DNA of 48,344 nt from Mariprofundus sp. (GTDB lineage Bacteria; Pseudomonadota; Zetaproteobacteria; Mariprofundales; Mariprofundaceae). The notes under the pieces were generated by a model that saw nothing but the letters and a program-made list of their open reading frames with translations, was not told where the DNA came from and did not search any database. Positions 17,354 to 25,176 of this stretch are shown here, piece after piece. Position 1 is the first letter of the stretch, and each line of letters begins with the position of its first letter. A program made the translations under genes and the position numbers. Location: contig JAJFLE010000065.1 of NCBI GenBank assembly GCA_021772835.1, forward strand, positions 1 to 48,344, given 5' to 3'.

Positions 17354-18169
17354 ATGAAAAAAATTTTGCTGGTAAGCCTGCTGGTGTTTACTACGCTTAA
17401 TGTTCAGGCCGCTGAATTTAATCATAGTGGCTGGGATAGTTTGCTCAAAAAACATGTGATAAGTCTTGCGCAGGGAGAGGTCACGCAGGTTGATTATGCC
17501 GGTATGGCAGATGACAGAGCTGAACTTAAGACCTACCTCTCTTCTTTGTCAGCCATCAGCATGTTTCAATTTGAATCCTGGTCGAAAGCAGAGCAGCTGG
17601 CCTTTTTAATCAATGTCTATAATGCATGGACGGTGGAGCTGATATTAACCGCTTATCCGGACATTGAATCGATCAAGGAGCTAGGTTCGCTGTTTCAGTC
17701 GCCATGGAAAAAGGAATTTATTCCACTGCTGGGAGAGACACGTTCGCTTGATGATGTTGAACATGGTTTTATTCGCGCAGAAGGGCGTTATGACAACCCG
17801 TATATCCATTTCGCCGTGAACTGCGCCAGCGTTGGCTGTCCACCGCTACTGGCTGAAGCCTACAATGCTGAGCAACTCGACATGCAGCTGAAAAAGTCGA
17901 CTGAAAACTTTTTGCGTGATCGAACCCGCAACAGGTTGGAAGGCACTACCTTGAATGTTTCGAGTGTCTTCAAATGGTATCGTGGTGATTTTGAACGTGG
18001 CTGGAAAGGTTTCCACTCACTTGCTGATTTCTTTTCCAAGCACAGGGATTGGCTTGATCTTTCTGCTTCAGATGTAAAACGGTTGCTGTCCGGGGACATT
18101 GAGATCGAATTTCTCGACTATGACTGGCGGCTGAATCAAGGGCGCTCCACTGAGCAGGGTATGAAGTGA
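17354..18169 (+). CDS. DUF547 family exported protein
   Basis: The 271-residue protein has a short signal peptide (cleavage near NVQAA, residues 16-20). DUF547 landmarks are AFLINVYNAWTVELIL, the PWKKEFIPL region, the paired-cysteine block HFAVNCASVGCPPL, and SVFKWYRGDF. The family's biochemical role is not established; the conserved cysteines suggest redox or metal chemistry in the periplasm. It starts 3 bp after the VTT-flavoprotein stop and so is in its operon. Association of VTT proteins, DUF547 and arsenosugar genes is, as far as I recall, recurrent. Confidence 0.85.
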   Translation: MKKILLVSLLVFTTLNVQAAEFNHSGWDSLLKKHVISLAQGEVTQVDYAGMADDRAELKTYLSSLSAISMFQFESWSKAEQLAFLINVYNAWTVELILTAYPDIESIKELGSLFQSPWKKEFIPLLGETRSLDDVEHGFIRAEGRYDNPYIHFAVNCASVGCPPLLAEAYNAEQLDMQLKKSTENFLRDRTRNRLEGTTLNVSSVFKWYRGDFERGWKGFHSLADFFSKHRDWLDLSASDVKRLLSGDIEIEFLDYDWRLNQGRSTEQGMK

Positions 18170-18188
18170 TTTGTTTGTAATGAAATCG

Positions 18189-18223
18189 ATATGTGTTCGA
18201 CATATGATGCAATCCGATACAAT
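18189..18223 (+). promoter_or_regulatory. Promoter of the arsS-arsM operon with overlapping palindrome
   Basis: A -35-like TTCGAC (18196-18201) and a -10-like TACAAT (18218-18223) are 16 bp apart. The palindrome ATATGT-GTTCG-ACATAT (18189-18205) covers the -35 box, the position expected for a repressor operator. The start codon of arsS is 32 bp downstream of the -10. Confidence 0.5.
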
Positions 18224-18255
18224 GATTCGGTATATTAAAACGGGAGAACAACTCA

Positions 18256-19224
18256 ATGCATGCAACACTGCCTTTATTGAAAGAGAGTGATTTTCCGACC
18301 ATCAATCGGGGCAGACTGGATACGCTGCAGGTGAATCTCGGTTATTTGTGTAATCAGACCTGCCTGCACTGCCATGTCAACGCAGGTCCGCAGCGCAAAG
18401 AGATCATGGACAAAGAGACGGTGCTGGTCGTTCTGGATTGTCTGAAATCCCGGAAGATTAAAACGCTAGATCTGACCGGCGGAGCACCGGAGATGAATCC
18501 CCACTTCCGATTTCTTGTCCGTGAAGCCCGCAAGATAGGGGTGCGTGTGATTGACCGTTGCAACCTGACCATCCTTGAAGAAGGGGGTTATGAGGGTATG
18601 GCTGCGTTCCTGGCTGAGAATAGTGTCGAGGTGGTGGCCTCATTACCATGTTATCTGGGTGACAATGTGGATGCCCAGCGCGGCAAAGGTGTGTTTGAAA
18701 CCAGTATCAGGGCGATGAAACGATTGAATGATTTGGGTTATGGTGTTGAAGGCTCAGGATTGATGTTGACACTGGTATATAACCCGCAGGGGGCAAGTCT
18801 TCCACCGTCACAATCCGAGCTGGAAACAGCCTATAAACGCGAGCTACATATCCGCTACGGTATTGTATTTAACCAGCTCTTTACGATCACCAACATGCCC
18901 ATTCAACGTTTTGGTAGTACACTAATTTCCCGCGGTGAATTCAGCAGTTACATGCAGCTACTTAAAGAGTCTTATAGCGAAGATAATCTTTCGGCTCTGA
19001 TGTGTAAAAGCATGATCAGTATCGACTGGAAGGGTTATGTTTATGATTGTGATTTCAATCAGATGCTGGATCTGCCGATGCTGGAAGCAGACGGTCATCG
19101 AACGCATCTCGCTGAATTGATGCAGCAAGATATTACAGGCAAGCAGATCATAGTGATGGATCACTGCTATGGCTGTACAGCAGGGCAGGGCTCCAGCTGC
19201 GGTGGCGCACTGGAACAGGAATGA
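18256..19224 (+). CDS. arsS: Arsenosugar biosynthesis radical SAM protein ArsS
   Basis: The 322-residue enzyme has the radical SAM cluster motif C32-x3-C36-x2-C39 (LCNQTCLHCHVNAG) and the SAM-binding DLTGGAPEMNP. The C-terminal DUF3641 region carries the cysteine set HCYGCTAGQGSSCGGAL. ArsS joins a 5'-deoxyadenosyl group from SAM to dimethylarsenite, giving the precursor of arsenosugars. GGGAG precedes ATG 18256. arsM follows after 10 bp, so the methylating and adenosylating steps are in one operon. Confidence 0.92.
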   Translation: MHATLPLLKESDFPTINRGRLDTLQVNLGYLCNQTCLHCHVNAGPQRKEIMDKETVLVVLDCLKSRKIKTLDLTGGAPEMNPHFRFLVREARKIGVRVIDRCNLTILEEGGYEGMAAFLAENSVEVVASLPCYLGDNVDAQRGKGVFETSIRAMKRLNDLGYGVEGSGLMLTLVYNPQGASLPPSQSELETAYKRELHIRYGIVFNQLFTITNMPIQRFGSTLISRGEFSSYMQLLKESYSEDNLSALMCKSMISIDWKGYVYDCDFNQMLDLPMLEADGHRTHLAELMQQDITGKQIIVMDHCYGCTAGQGSSCGGALEQE

Positions 19225-19234
19225 GGAGATATTG

Positions 19235-20068
19235 ATGAGTGTGAAAGCGGATAACGTTCGCCAGCATGTGCGTAAATCTTATGCGGAAGTCGCTGAAGCG
19301 AGCAACGATGGTGATTGCTGTGGTGTGGAATCCAGTTGTTGTGGGGTATCCGATGATGCTTCCATCAATACGTTGATTTCGACACGACTGGGTTACTCCG
19401 AAGAAGATCTGTGCAAAGTGCCTGCTGGTGCCGATATGGGGCTTGGATGCGGTAACCCGCGAGCGATAGCCAGTCTGAAACCGGGTGAAGTGGTCGTTGA
19501 TCTCGGTAGTGGTGGAGGATTCGATGCATTTCTGGCGGCACACGAGGTCACTGAGCGTGGTCACGTGATTGGCATCGACATGACCCCCACGATGCTCTCC
19601 AAAGCGCGTCACAACGCAGAGAAAGGAAAGTTCTCCAATGTGGAGTTTCGCCTTGGTGAAATTGAACATCTGCCGATTGCCGATAATACGGCGGACGCCA
19701 TCATCTCTAACTGTGTGATTAATCTCTCGCCGCATAAGGAGCTGGTGTTTGCCGATGCCTTCCGTGTACTCAAGCCGGGAGGGCGCCTTGCTATCTCCGA
19801 TGTGGTGGCAACCGCTGTGATGCCCGATGAGATGAAGAGTGATCCGATGCTGCATGCAGGCTGCATGGCCGGTGCATCCATGATCGATGATCTGGAAATC
19901 ATGATGGCAGATGCAGGCTTTGAACAGATTCGTATTAACCCGAAAGATGAGTCACGTGAATTTATTCGTGACTGGGCCCCCGGTCGCGGGGTGGAAGCCT
20001 ATGTGGTTTCCGCTTACATCGAAGCGGTGAAACCGGGTGCTTGCTGTTCGGATTCTGCGTGTTGTTAG
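19235..20068 (+). CDS. arsM: Arsenite S-adenosylmethionine methyltransferase ArsM
   Basis: The 277-residue protein has SAM motif [14 protein letters not shown]. The three arsenic-binding cysteines expected of the family are present: C72 (GLGCGNP), C160 (SNCVINL) and C210 (HAGCMAG). Extra cysteine pairs lie at the N-terminus ([10 protein letters not shown]) and the extreme C-terminus (CCSDSACC), which may help take up thiol-bound As(III). It methylates As(III) stepwise to mono- and dimethyl forms that feed ArsS. GAGGAGAT places the start at ATG 19235, not at the longer open frame from 19169. Confidence 0.92.
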   Translation: MSVKADNVRQHVRKSYAEVAEASNDGDCCGVESSCCGVSDDASINTLISTRLGYSEEDLCKVPAGADMGLGCGNPRAIASLKPGEVVVDLGSGGGFDAFLAAHEVTERGHVIGIDMTPTMLSKARHNAEKGKFSNVEFRLGEIEHLPIADNTADAIISNCVINLSPHKELVFADAFRVLKPGGRLAISDVVATAVMPDEMKSDPMLHAGCMAGASMIDDLEIMMADAGFEQIRINPKDESREFIRDWAPGRGVEAYVVSAYIEAVKPGACCSDSACC

Positions 20069-20080
20069 GAATAATTATTT

Positions 20081-20108
20081 TTGACAAGTGTCGATGAGAC
20101 TGTAATAA
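20081..20108 (+). promoter_or_regulatory. Sigma-70-type promoter of the NPC-repeat peptide gene
   Basis: TTGACA (20081-20086) and TAATAA (20103-20108) are separated by 16 bp, with a TG at the extended -10 position. The 60-base leader that follows contains the palindrome GACCG-A-CGGTC (20124-20134) enclosed by CGCCTG/CAGGCG (20117-20122 and 20144-20149), so it may fold. Confidence 0.6.
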
Positions 20109-20171
20109 ACGGGATTCGCCTGCGACCGACGGTCTCACCAATCCAGGCGGGATAAAAAAGGAGATACAGCA

Positions 20172-20393
20172 ATGAAACAGATAAATACTTTGGTTATAGC
20201 AATGTTACTGGCTATCGGCATGGCCGCTGCACCGGCATTTGCAGGTTCTCACGGAGCAAATCCCTGCAATCCATGCGCGATGAAACACAACCCATGTGAT
20301 GCAAAAAGCAAAAATCCATGCGCGATGAAACACAACCCATGTGACATGAAAGATCATAATCCGTGCGCAATGAAAGGGCATGACAAACATTAA
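20172..20393 (+). CDS. Secreted cysteine-rich NPC-repeat peptide
   Basis: The 73-residue protein has a Sec signal peptide (cleavage after AFA, residues 22-24) and a mature part of about 49 residues built from six Asn-Pro-Cys units, with AMK, DMK and lysine/histidine linkers and a histidine-rich end. A 32-nt DNA stretch is repeated exactly at 20268-20299 and 20313-20344, a 45-bp period, so the gene grew by duplication. Cys/His/Met density suggests metal or metalloid binding in the periplasm; this is inference. It has its own promoter, an AGGAG ribosome binding site and a terminator. I know no assigned function. Confidence 0.75.
   Translation: MKQINTLVIAMLLAIGMAAAPAFAGSHGANPCNPCAMKHNPCDAKSKNPCAMKHNPCDMKDHNPCAMKGHDKH
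20268..20344 (+). repeat. 45-bp-period direct repeat in the NPC-repeat gene
   Basis: Two identical 32-nt segments (20268-20299 and 20313-20344) code for the same NPCAMKHNPCD block, separated by 13 nt coding the linker. Confidence 0.85.
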
Positions 20394-20417
20394 CAGGCTG
20401 TTTTGTTGCGCTAATTC

Positions 20418-20450
20418 AAACCCGGTATGTGCATGCATGCCGGGTTTTTT
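20418..20450 (+). terminator. Intrinsic terminator after the NPC-repeat peptide gene
   Basis: AAACCCGGTATG (20418-20429) and CATGCCGGGTTT (20436-20447) pair over 12 positions with one G-T wobble, followed by further T residues to 20450. Confidence 0.88.
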
Positions 20451-20534
20451 ATTGTTACTGTAAGACGTTGCGAGCAGGCCCGACTTTAAATATACCAGTC
20501 CCGATATGGCTGAGCAGCATAAAGGAGGGAAAAT

Positions 20535-20958
20535 ATGGATATGGGGATGACCCTTTAGTCGCATTGCTTATCAGTGCCGAAATGATAAGTACGGCTGCAT
20601 ATGCCAATGACCATAATCCGTGTAATCCATGCACTATGAAAAACCCGTGTGCGCAGAACCCATGGGGCATGAAAGCCAACCCTTGTGTCATGAATCCATG
20701 GGTCGCCAGCAAAGACACTCCAATCCGCGAACCTGCTTTTAAGCGTTTCGGTGAGGCAGCAGCACTGGGTAAAACCAGAATTTCCCGCACTACGTGAAGA
20801 TGGTGGGGGATGTTGTAAGGCTGGATCAGTTGAATAATTACTGCATGATTAATCCGATGAAAGGTAAGCAGTTCGAAAAGAGTTCAAAGGAGCTGACAGC
20901 CATGGCAGCCTATTATCGTTCTTGTCGTATGCAGTATATGAATGGACATCGCAAATAA
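20535..20958 (+). pseudogene. Decayed NPC-repeat/cytochrome c fusion gene
   Basis: A strong ribosome binding site (AAAGGAGGG, 20521-20529) precedes ATG 20535, but this frame stops at 20556. The next frame continues with a signal-peptide-like LVALLISAEMISTAAYAND and four NPC units (NPCNPCTMKNPC..), then REPAFKRFGEAAALGK, ending at 20797. A third frame (20773-20958) carries FPHYVKMVGDVV and YCMINPMKGKQF..KELTAMAAYYR, which resembles the end of SoxA/TsdA-like c-type cytochromes. The CxxCH heme motif expected between the last two blocks is absent. Two frame breaks and a probable internal deletion indicate a pseudogene; sequencing error could explain the frame breaks but not the missing heme site. 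Confidence 0.6.
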
Positions 20959-21024
20959 ACTAAGGGCTCAGGCATGGGATTAAGACGGGGCCCATGGACA
21001 GATCCCTTTTTTTGATAAACAACC

Positions 21025-21204
21025 AGGGCCTGTTAACATCTGTCTGATCGAAGCGAAGCTGCCTAAAGTGAGTCCAGTCAAGACGCGAGGAGTGAAATTT
21101 GGTGAATCCAAATGAGGGACGAGCAACGCTGAATGGCCTCTTTCATGCGCAGCCCTGCGGGGAATGCCCTTTTTGCTGTGACCAGACAGACGTTAACTGG
21201 CCCT
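21025..21204. mobile_element. 180-bp MITE with 22-bp terminal inverted repeats
   Basis: The left end 21025-21046 (AGGGCCTGTTAAC..) and the right end 21183-21204 (..GTTAACTGGCCCT) are inverted repeats matching at 20 of 22 positions. No protein is encoded. I see no certain target duplication. The right end lies 18 bp before the start codon of the cytochrome gene, so it supplies or replaces that gene's upstream region. Confidence 0.7.
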
Positions 21205-21222
21205 AAATATGACAGGCAACCT

Positions 21223-22437
21223 ATGAAACGGCAGATATGGATGGCAGTGACTCTGATGGTGATCGGCATGATGTTGACGGCTGCATCGGTTGATCCCGGT
21301 TTACCGGCCGGATACTGGGATGAACCGCAGGCAAGCAGCGGCGGTCCCCCGCACAACTGGTCTCAGCTTGAAACTGATTTGCGCCCCGAATCCTGCGCCC
21401 AGTGCCATAGCGAACAATTCAATAGCTGGAAGAAAAGCCTGCATGCTCATGCCTATTCTCCGGGCCTTGTAGGTCAGTTTCCGAATATGGGCCATGCAGA
21501 AGCCAATAGCTGTTTGCAGTGCCACGCGCCGCTGAAAGAACAGCTCTATACAGGCCCTGATGCGATGGAGAAATCCATAACACTGCGCCTGAAGCATCCA
21601 CAAGGTTTTTCCGAGGATGCAGACCTGGAGTCGCCAGTTTTACCCCTTGCGCATTCGGGTGTCAGTTGTGCGGTTTGCCATGTGAGGACCTGGCAACGCT
21701 TCGGGCCACCTCCGAAAAGCACAGGCGCTGTAGGAAAAGTGGAGGGGGCTGCACATGGCGGGTTTACAGCAACGAGGGCATTTAAGAGTTCGCAGTTCTG
21801 TGCCTCCTGTCACCAGTTCCCACAGTCCATGGCGATTAATGGTAAACCTTTAGAAAACACGTTAAATGAATGGAAAGAAAGCAGTTTTTCTGAAGGTGGA
21901 ATCACCTGCCAGCAGTGCCATATGCCTGATCGAAAACATGAGTTTCGCGGCATTCACGATCCTGAAATGGTGCGCAAAGGTTTGGCATTTAAGCTGACCC
22001 AGAGCAATACCAGCGCACGTTTGACCATCACATCCAAATGGATCGGCCATGCTTTCCCAACCTATGTGACACCCAAGGTTATCGTGTTAGCGGATGCTCT
22101 GGATCGGGATGGCAAATCACTGCGCAGCTGGCAGTGGGACATCATACGCGAGATAGAATATGACAATGGCTGGCAGGAGAAGCGCGATACACGCCTGATG
22201 CCGGGGGAAAGCAGAGCATTCAGCGCAGCTGATATTCCAGCTGCTGCCACTTCCGTTCGCTATCGTGTGTTGGTGCAACCGGATCACTTTTATAAAGGTA
22301 CATACAGCGATCTGCTCAGTGGTGACATGGAACCGGACGCAAAAGCCCATATTCAGAAAGCCAGCAAACTTGCCGCAGCCAACGAATACATACTTTTTGA
22401 GAAATCAGTAAAGCGGGTTGGTTCATCTTCCCCTTGA
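21223..22437 (+). CDS. Five-heme c-type cytochrome (cytochrome c554-like)
   Basis: The 404-residue exported protein has an N-terminal signal/anchor (MKRQIWMAVTLMVIGMML, cleavage possibly near TAA). Five CxxCH sites are visible: CAQCH, CLQCH, CAVCH, CASCH and CQQCH, all in the first 230 residues. The last 150 residues form a beta-rich domain without hemes (IGHAFPTYVTPKVIVLADAL). This plan matches multiheme cytochromes that pass electrons in the periplasm. ATG 21223 is chosen because the signal peptide begins there; an upstream in-frame extension from 21133 lies inside the MITE. The redox partner is unknown. Confidence 0.85.
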   Translation: MKRQIWMAVTLMVIGMMLTAASVDPGLPAGYWDEPQASSGGPPHNWSQLETDLRPESCAQCHSEQFNSWKKSLHAHAYSPGLVGQFPNMGHAEANSCLQCHAPLKEQLYTGPDAMEKSITLRLKHPQGFSEDADLESPVLPLAHSGVSCAVCHVRTWQRFGPPPKSTGAVGKVEGAAHGGFTATRAFKSSQFCASCHQFPQSMAINGKPLENTLNEWKESSFSEGGITCQQCHMPDRKHEFRGIHDPEMVRKGLAFKLTQSNTSARLTITSKWIGHAFPTYVTPKVIVLADALDRDGKSLRSWQWDIIREIEYDNGWQEKRDTRLMPGESRAFSAADIPAAATSVRYRVLVQPDHFYKGTYSDLLSGDMEPDAKAHIQKASKLAAANEYILFEKSVKRVGSSSP

Positions 22438-22513
22438 ATTCCGGTTCAACAGTAATCGGGATGGGTCACTAATCTGCATAGCAAATTTATCCGGGCTCTG
22501 TAGCCTGCCAGCT

Positions 22514-23752
22514 ATGTCTGTCCGAATTGTCGCCATCCGAGTACTTGATCAGGTTTTTTCCTCCCATGTGAAGGCGGGCACTGCCATGGCCGCAGCTGAT
22601 TGCGAAGAGAAGGACAGACGTTTGCTGCATGAGCTTGTATACGGGGTACTGCGTCATTTCTATGCTTTGGAGGCCGACTTCTCCCGCTTTTGTAAAGCCA
22701 AGCCTGATGCCATAGCGCATTGTGCGCTGCTGCTCGGAACCTACCAGATTCGTCATATGCGTATTCCAACCCATGCGGCGGTATCGGAAACAGTCGCAGC
22801 CATGGATAAACTACAACCCAAAGCCAAGGGTTTTGTGAATGCGGTACTGCGCCGGGTTACAGAAAATGAGCCGCCAAAGAAACTCAAGCCGCATCAGCGA
22901 ACTGAACTGCCCAAATGGATCTATGCCAGCTGGCGCGATGCCTTTGGTGCAGAAGCCGTTCTGCATTTTTCAGAAGCATTAAAACAACCACCGGCCCTGT
23001 GTCTGGCTGTGTTTGAAAATCGCGCTGCCTGGATAGAACGGGTGCAGGCCATGGGCATTCAAGCCGAGGCTGGAGCGTTGTCTCCTTATGCCGTTCTACT
23101 GCCATCAGGGGCCGATGTGATATCGCTGCCGGGTTTTGCCGAAGGTGCCTTCACGGTAATGGATCAGGCAGCTCAGGCGGCTGTGATGGCGCTGAATGTG
23201 AACAGACCGGATGCTGTGATTGTCGATCTCTGTGCCGCCCCCGGTGGCAAAACAGCAATGCTTAGCAAACGATTCCCTGAAGCCAGGATTATCGCTGTGG
23301 AGCTCAATGAGAAGCGCATTCCCAGGCTGATTGAGAACCTGCAACGCTTGCAATGCGATAATGTGGCTGTGCTTCGGGCTGATGCAAGCAGATTACCGTT
23401 TTTCGAGGCTAGTGTGGATGCTCTGATTCTGGATGCGCCATGTTCCGCTTCCGGCATATTACGCAGACATCCGGATGCGAAATTCCTGCATGATCAGGAT
23501 GAGGTGGCCAAATTGGCATGCCTTCAGAAAACACTGCTCACTGAAGCGTTGCGGGTGGTCAACGATGGTGCCGAACTGGTGTATGCAGTCTGTTCGATTC
23601 ACCCGCAAGAAAACGAGCAGGTGCTGACCTGTGCCGACGTTGTGAGCAGCGAACGCCTGTTCCCATCAGCCAGCCACGACGGTTTTTTCTTTGCTTCGAT
23701 TAAAGCCGCTGAAAGTCACACGAAACGGAACACGGGCAAAAGCAATGCGTGA
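22514..23752 (+). CDS. rsmB: 16S rRNA (cytosine(967)-C(5))-methyltransferase
   Basis: The 412-residue enzyme has an N-terminal NusB-like RNA-binding domain (VRIVAIRVLDQVF.., LLHELVYGVLRH). The SAM domain has motif I DLCAAPGGKTAML, motif IV DAPCSASGILRRHPD and motif VI VYAVCSIHPQENE; the cysteine in VI is the nucleophile of the family and the one in IV assists product release. ATG 22514 matches the usual N-terminus; the frame start at 22418 overlaps the cytochrome gene and is rejected. thiL overlaps its stop by 8 bp. Confidence 0.93.
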   Translation: MSVRIVAIRVLDQVFSSHVKAGTAMAAADCEEKDRRLLHELVYGVLRHFYALEADFSRFCKAKPDAIAHCALLLGTYQIRHMRIPTHAAVSETVAAMDKLQPKAKGFVNAVLRRVTENEPPKKLKPHQRTELPKWIYASWRDAFGAEAVLHFSEALKQPPALCLAVFENRAAWIERVQAMGIQAEAGALSPYAVLLPSGADVISLPGFAEGAFTVMDQAAQAAVMALNVNRPDAVIVDLCAAPGGKTAMLSKRFPEARIIAVELNEKRIPRLIENLQRLQCDNVAVLRADASRLPFFEASVDALILDAPCSASGILRRHPDAKFLHDQDEVAKLACLQKTLLTEALRVVNDGAELVYAVCSIHPQENEQVLTCADVVSSERLFPSASHDGFFFASIKAAESHTKRNTGKSNA

Positions 23753-24677
23753 AAATGAATTTTCTCTGATCAACAGGCATTTCAAGGGCAGGGGCGGGGC
23801 CTGTCATCCATTTACCCATTTGGCGATTGGTGATGATGCCTCGCTGCACAAGCTGGCTGCCGGTATGGAACTGGTCATCAGTACGGACACCTCGGTTGAG
23901 AATGTGCACTGGCCGGATGATCTGCCGCTTGAAGTGGCGGCGGACCGAGCTGTCTGTTCAGCACTGTCCGATCTGGCTGCCATGGGGGCAGAGGCGGTTG
24001 CAGTCTGGGTCAATGTGATGGCCAGTGATCAGGATGCGGTGAAGGCAATAGCTGAAGGTGTGAGCAGTGCGTTAACCCGTTACAATGTAGAGCTGGTGGG
24101 TGGAGATACCTGCAGATCCGCTACCAATGCACTGGCAGTAACGGTAGCAGGACAGTTGCCCGAAGGCACAGCGATGCGCAGGGACACGGCACAGGAAAAC
24201 GACAATATCTGGCTCGTAGGTGTCTTAGGCTTGCATGCGCTTGGTCTGCAGCAGTGGATGAGTGGTAATAAACAGGGGGCGTTCGTCCACCATATCAATG
24301 AGATCGCTCCGAACCTTGCTGCCGGTGTGCATTTACGGGAGATGGGTGTGTCTTGCTGTATCGATGTCAGTGACGGCCTGTTGCAGGATGCCACGCACCT
24401 GGCTACAGCCTCGGGCATAGGCATGGACATTGAGGTGACACAGGTACCACAGTGGCCGGAGCTCTGTCAGCAGCTTGGTGATTCAAACCTTGTGTTCGAC
24501 GCAGTGGCGTTTGGTGGTGAAGATTATGCTTTGCTGTTTACAGCACCTGTTTCGATGAATATTCCAGCTGACCTGGCTGTGAAAATCGGTAACTGCCGCG
24601 CTGGTTCGGGTGTGAACCTGTATCGGGATGCTGTGGTGTGTCATGTAGAAAAACAGGGGTTTCTGCATTTTGAATGA
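23745..24677 (+). CDS. thiL: Thiamine-monophosphate kinase
   Basis: The 310-residue protein phosphorylates thiamine monophosphate to the active cofactor thiamine diphosphate. The N-terminus MRENEFSLINRHF is characteristic. Motifs in order: GDDAS, STDTSVENVHW, ALSDLAAMGA, VGGDTCRS, DVSDGLLQDA and FGGEDYALLFT, covering the magnesium and ATP sites of the PurM/ThiL fold. The start lies inside the end of rsmB and the stop overlaps pgpA by 8 bp, so the three genes are translationally linked. Confidence 0.93.
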   Translation: MRENEFSLINRHFKGRGGACHPFTHLAIGDDASLHKLAAGMELVISTDTSVENVHWPDDLPLEVAADRAVCSALSDLAAMGAEAVAVWVNVMASDQDAVKAIAEGVSSALTRYNVELVGGDTCRSATNALAVTVAGQLPEGTAMRRDTAQENDNIWLVGVLGLHALGLQQWMSGNKQGAFVHHINEIAPNLAAGVHLREMGVSCCIDVSDGLLQDATHLATASGIGMDIEVTQVPQWPELCQQLGDSNLVFDAVAFGGEDYALLFTAPVSMNIPADLAVKIGNCRAGSGVNLYRDAVVCHVEKQGFLHFE

Positions 24678-25149
24678 TCGCGGTTGGCAATTCTGGTTAG
24701 CGGCAGGCCTTGGCAGCGGCTGGTTGCCTAAAGCTCCGGGCACCTGGGGCTCTTTAGCGGCACTGCCTCCGGCATGGCTGCTGATTGAATTGGTCGGCAT
24801 AAGCGGCCTGCTTTTAGCCTCGCTGCTGTTACTGGTCTTCGGTTGCTGGATCTGTGCCAATGTACTCAAGCAGATACCGGATAAAGATCCGGGTTGGATT
24901 GTGATCGATGAATGGGTGGGCTTGTGGTTAACTATGGTTTTGCTGGCCATGGTGCTTGGTACCGGGCCACTGGTTTATCTTATGGCATTTACCTCCTTTC
25001 GCCTGTTCGATATTCTTAAACCATGGCCAATCTCCTGGGTGGAAACCCTGGGGCCACCATGGTGGTCGATTATGGCCGATGATGTGGTGGCCGGATTGGT
25101 CGGGGCAGGGGTTGTATTAGCTGCTGCCATGATGTTCGGTTTTGTCTGA
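24670..25149 (+). CDS. pgpA: Phosphatidylglycerophosphatase A
   Basis: The 159-residue membrane enzyme removes phosphate from phosphatidylglycerophosphate to make phosphatidylglycerol. Family motifs are seen: GSGWLPKAPGTWGSLAAL, DPGWIVIDEWVG, FRLFDILKPWP and MADDVVAGL, with hydrophobic helices between them. The start is TTG at 24670, overlapping the thiL stop; no in-frame ATG is suitably placed. A thiL-pgpA pair is common in proteobacteria. Confidence 0.92.
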   Translation: MNDRGWQFWLAAGLGSGWLPKAPGTWGSLAALPPAWLLIELVGISGLLLASLLLLVFGCWICANVLKQIPDKDPGWIVIDEWVGLWLTMVLLAMVLGTGPLVYLMAFTSFRLFDILKPWPISWVETLGPPWWSIMADDVVAGLVGAGVVLAAAMMFGFV

Positions 25150-25176
25150 TGGTAAGTTTCTAATGGTAATGCCCGG

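Noticed and set aside
20268-20344. CRISPR-like repeat
   Set aside because: The two 32-nt copies are in frame and code for the peptide's NPC block; there are no further units or cas genes.
21133-21222. N-terminal extension of the five-heme cytochrome
   Set aside because: The extra 30 residues are coded mostly by the MITE and would block the signal peptide; ATG 21223 gives a normal export signal.
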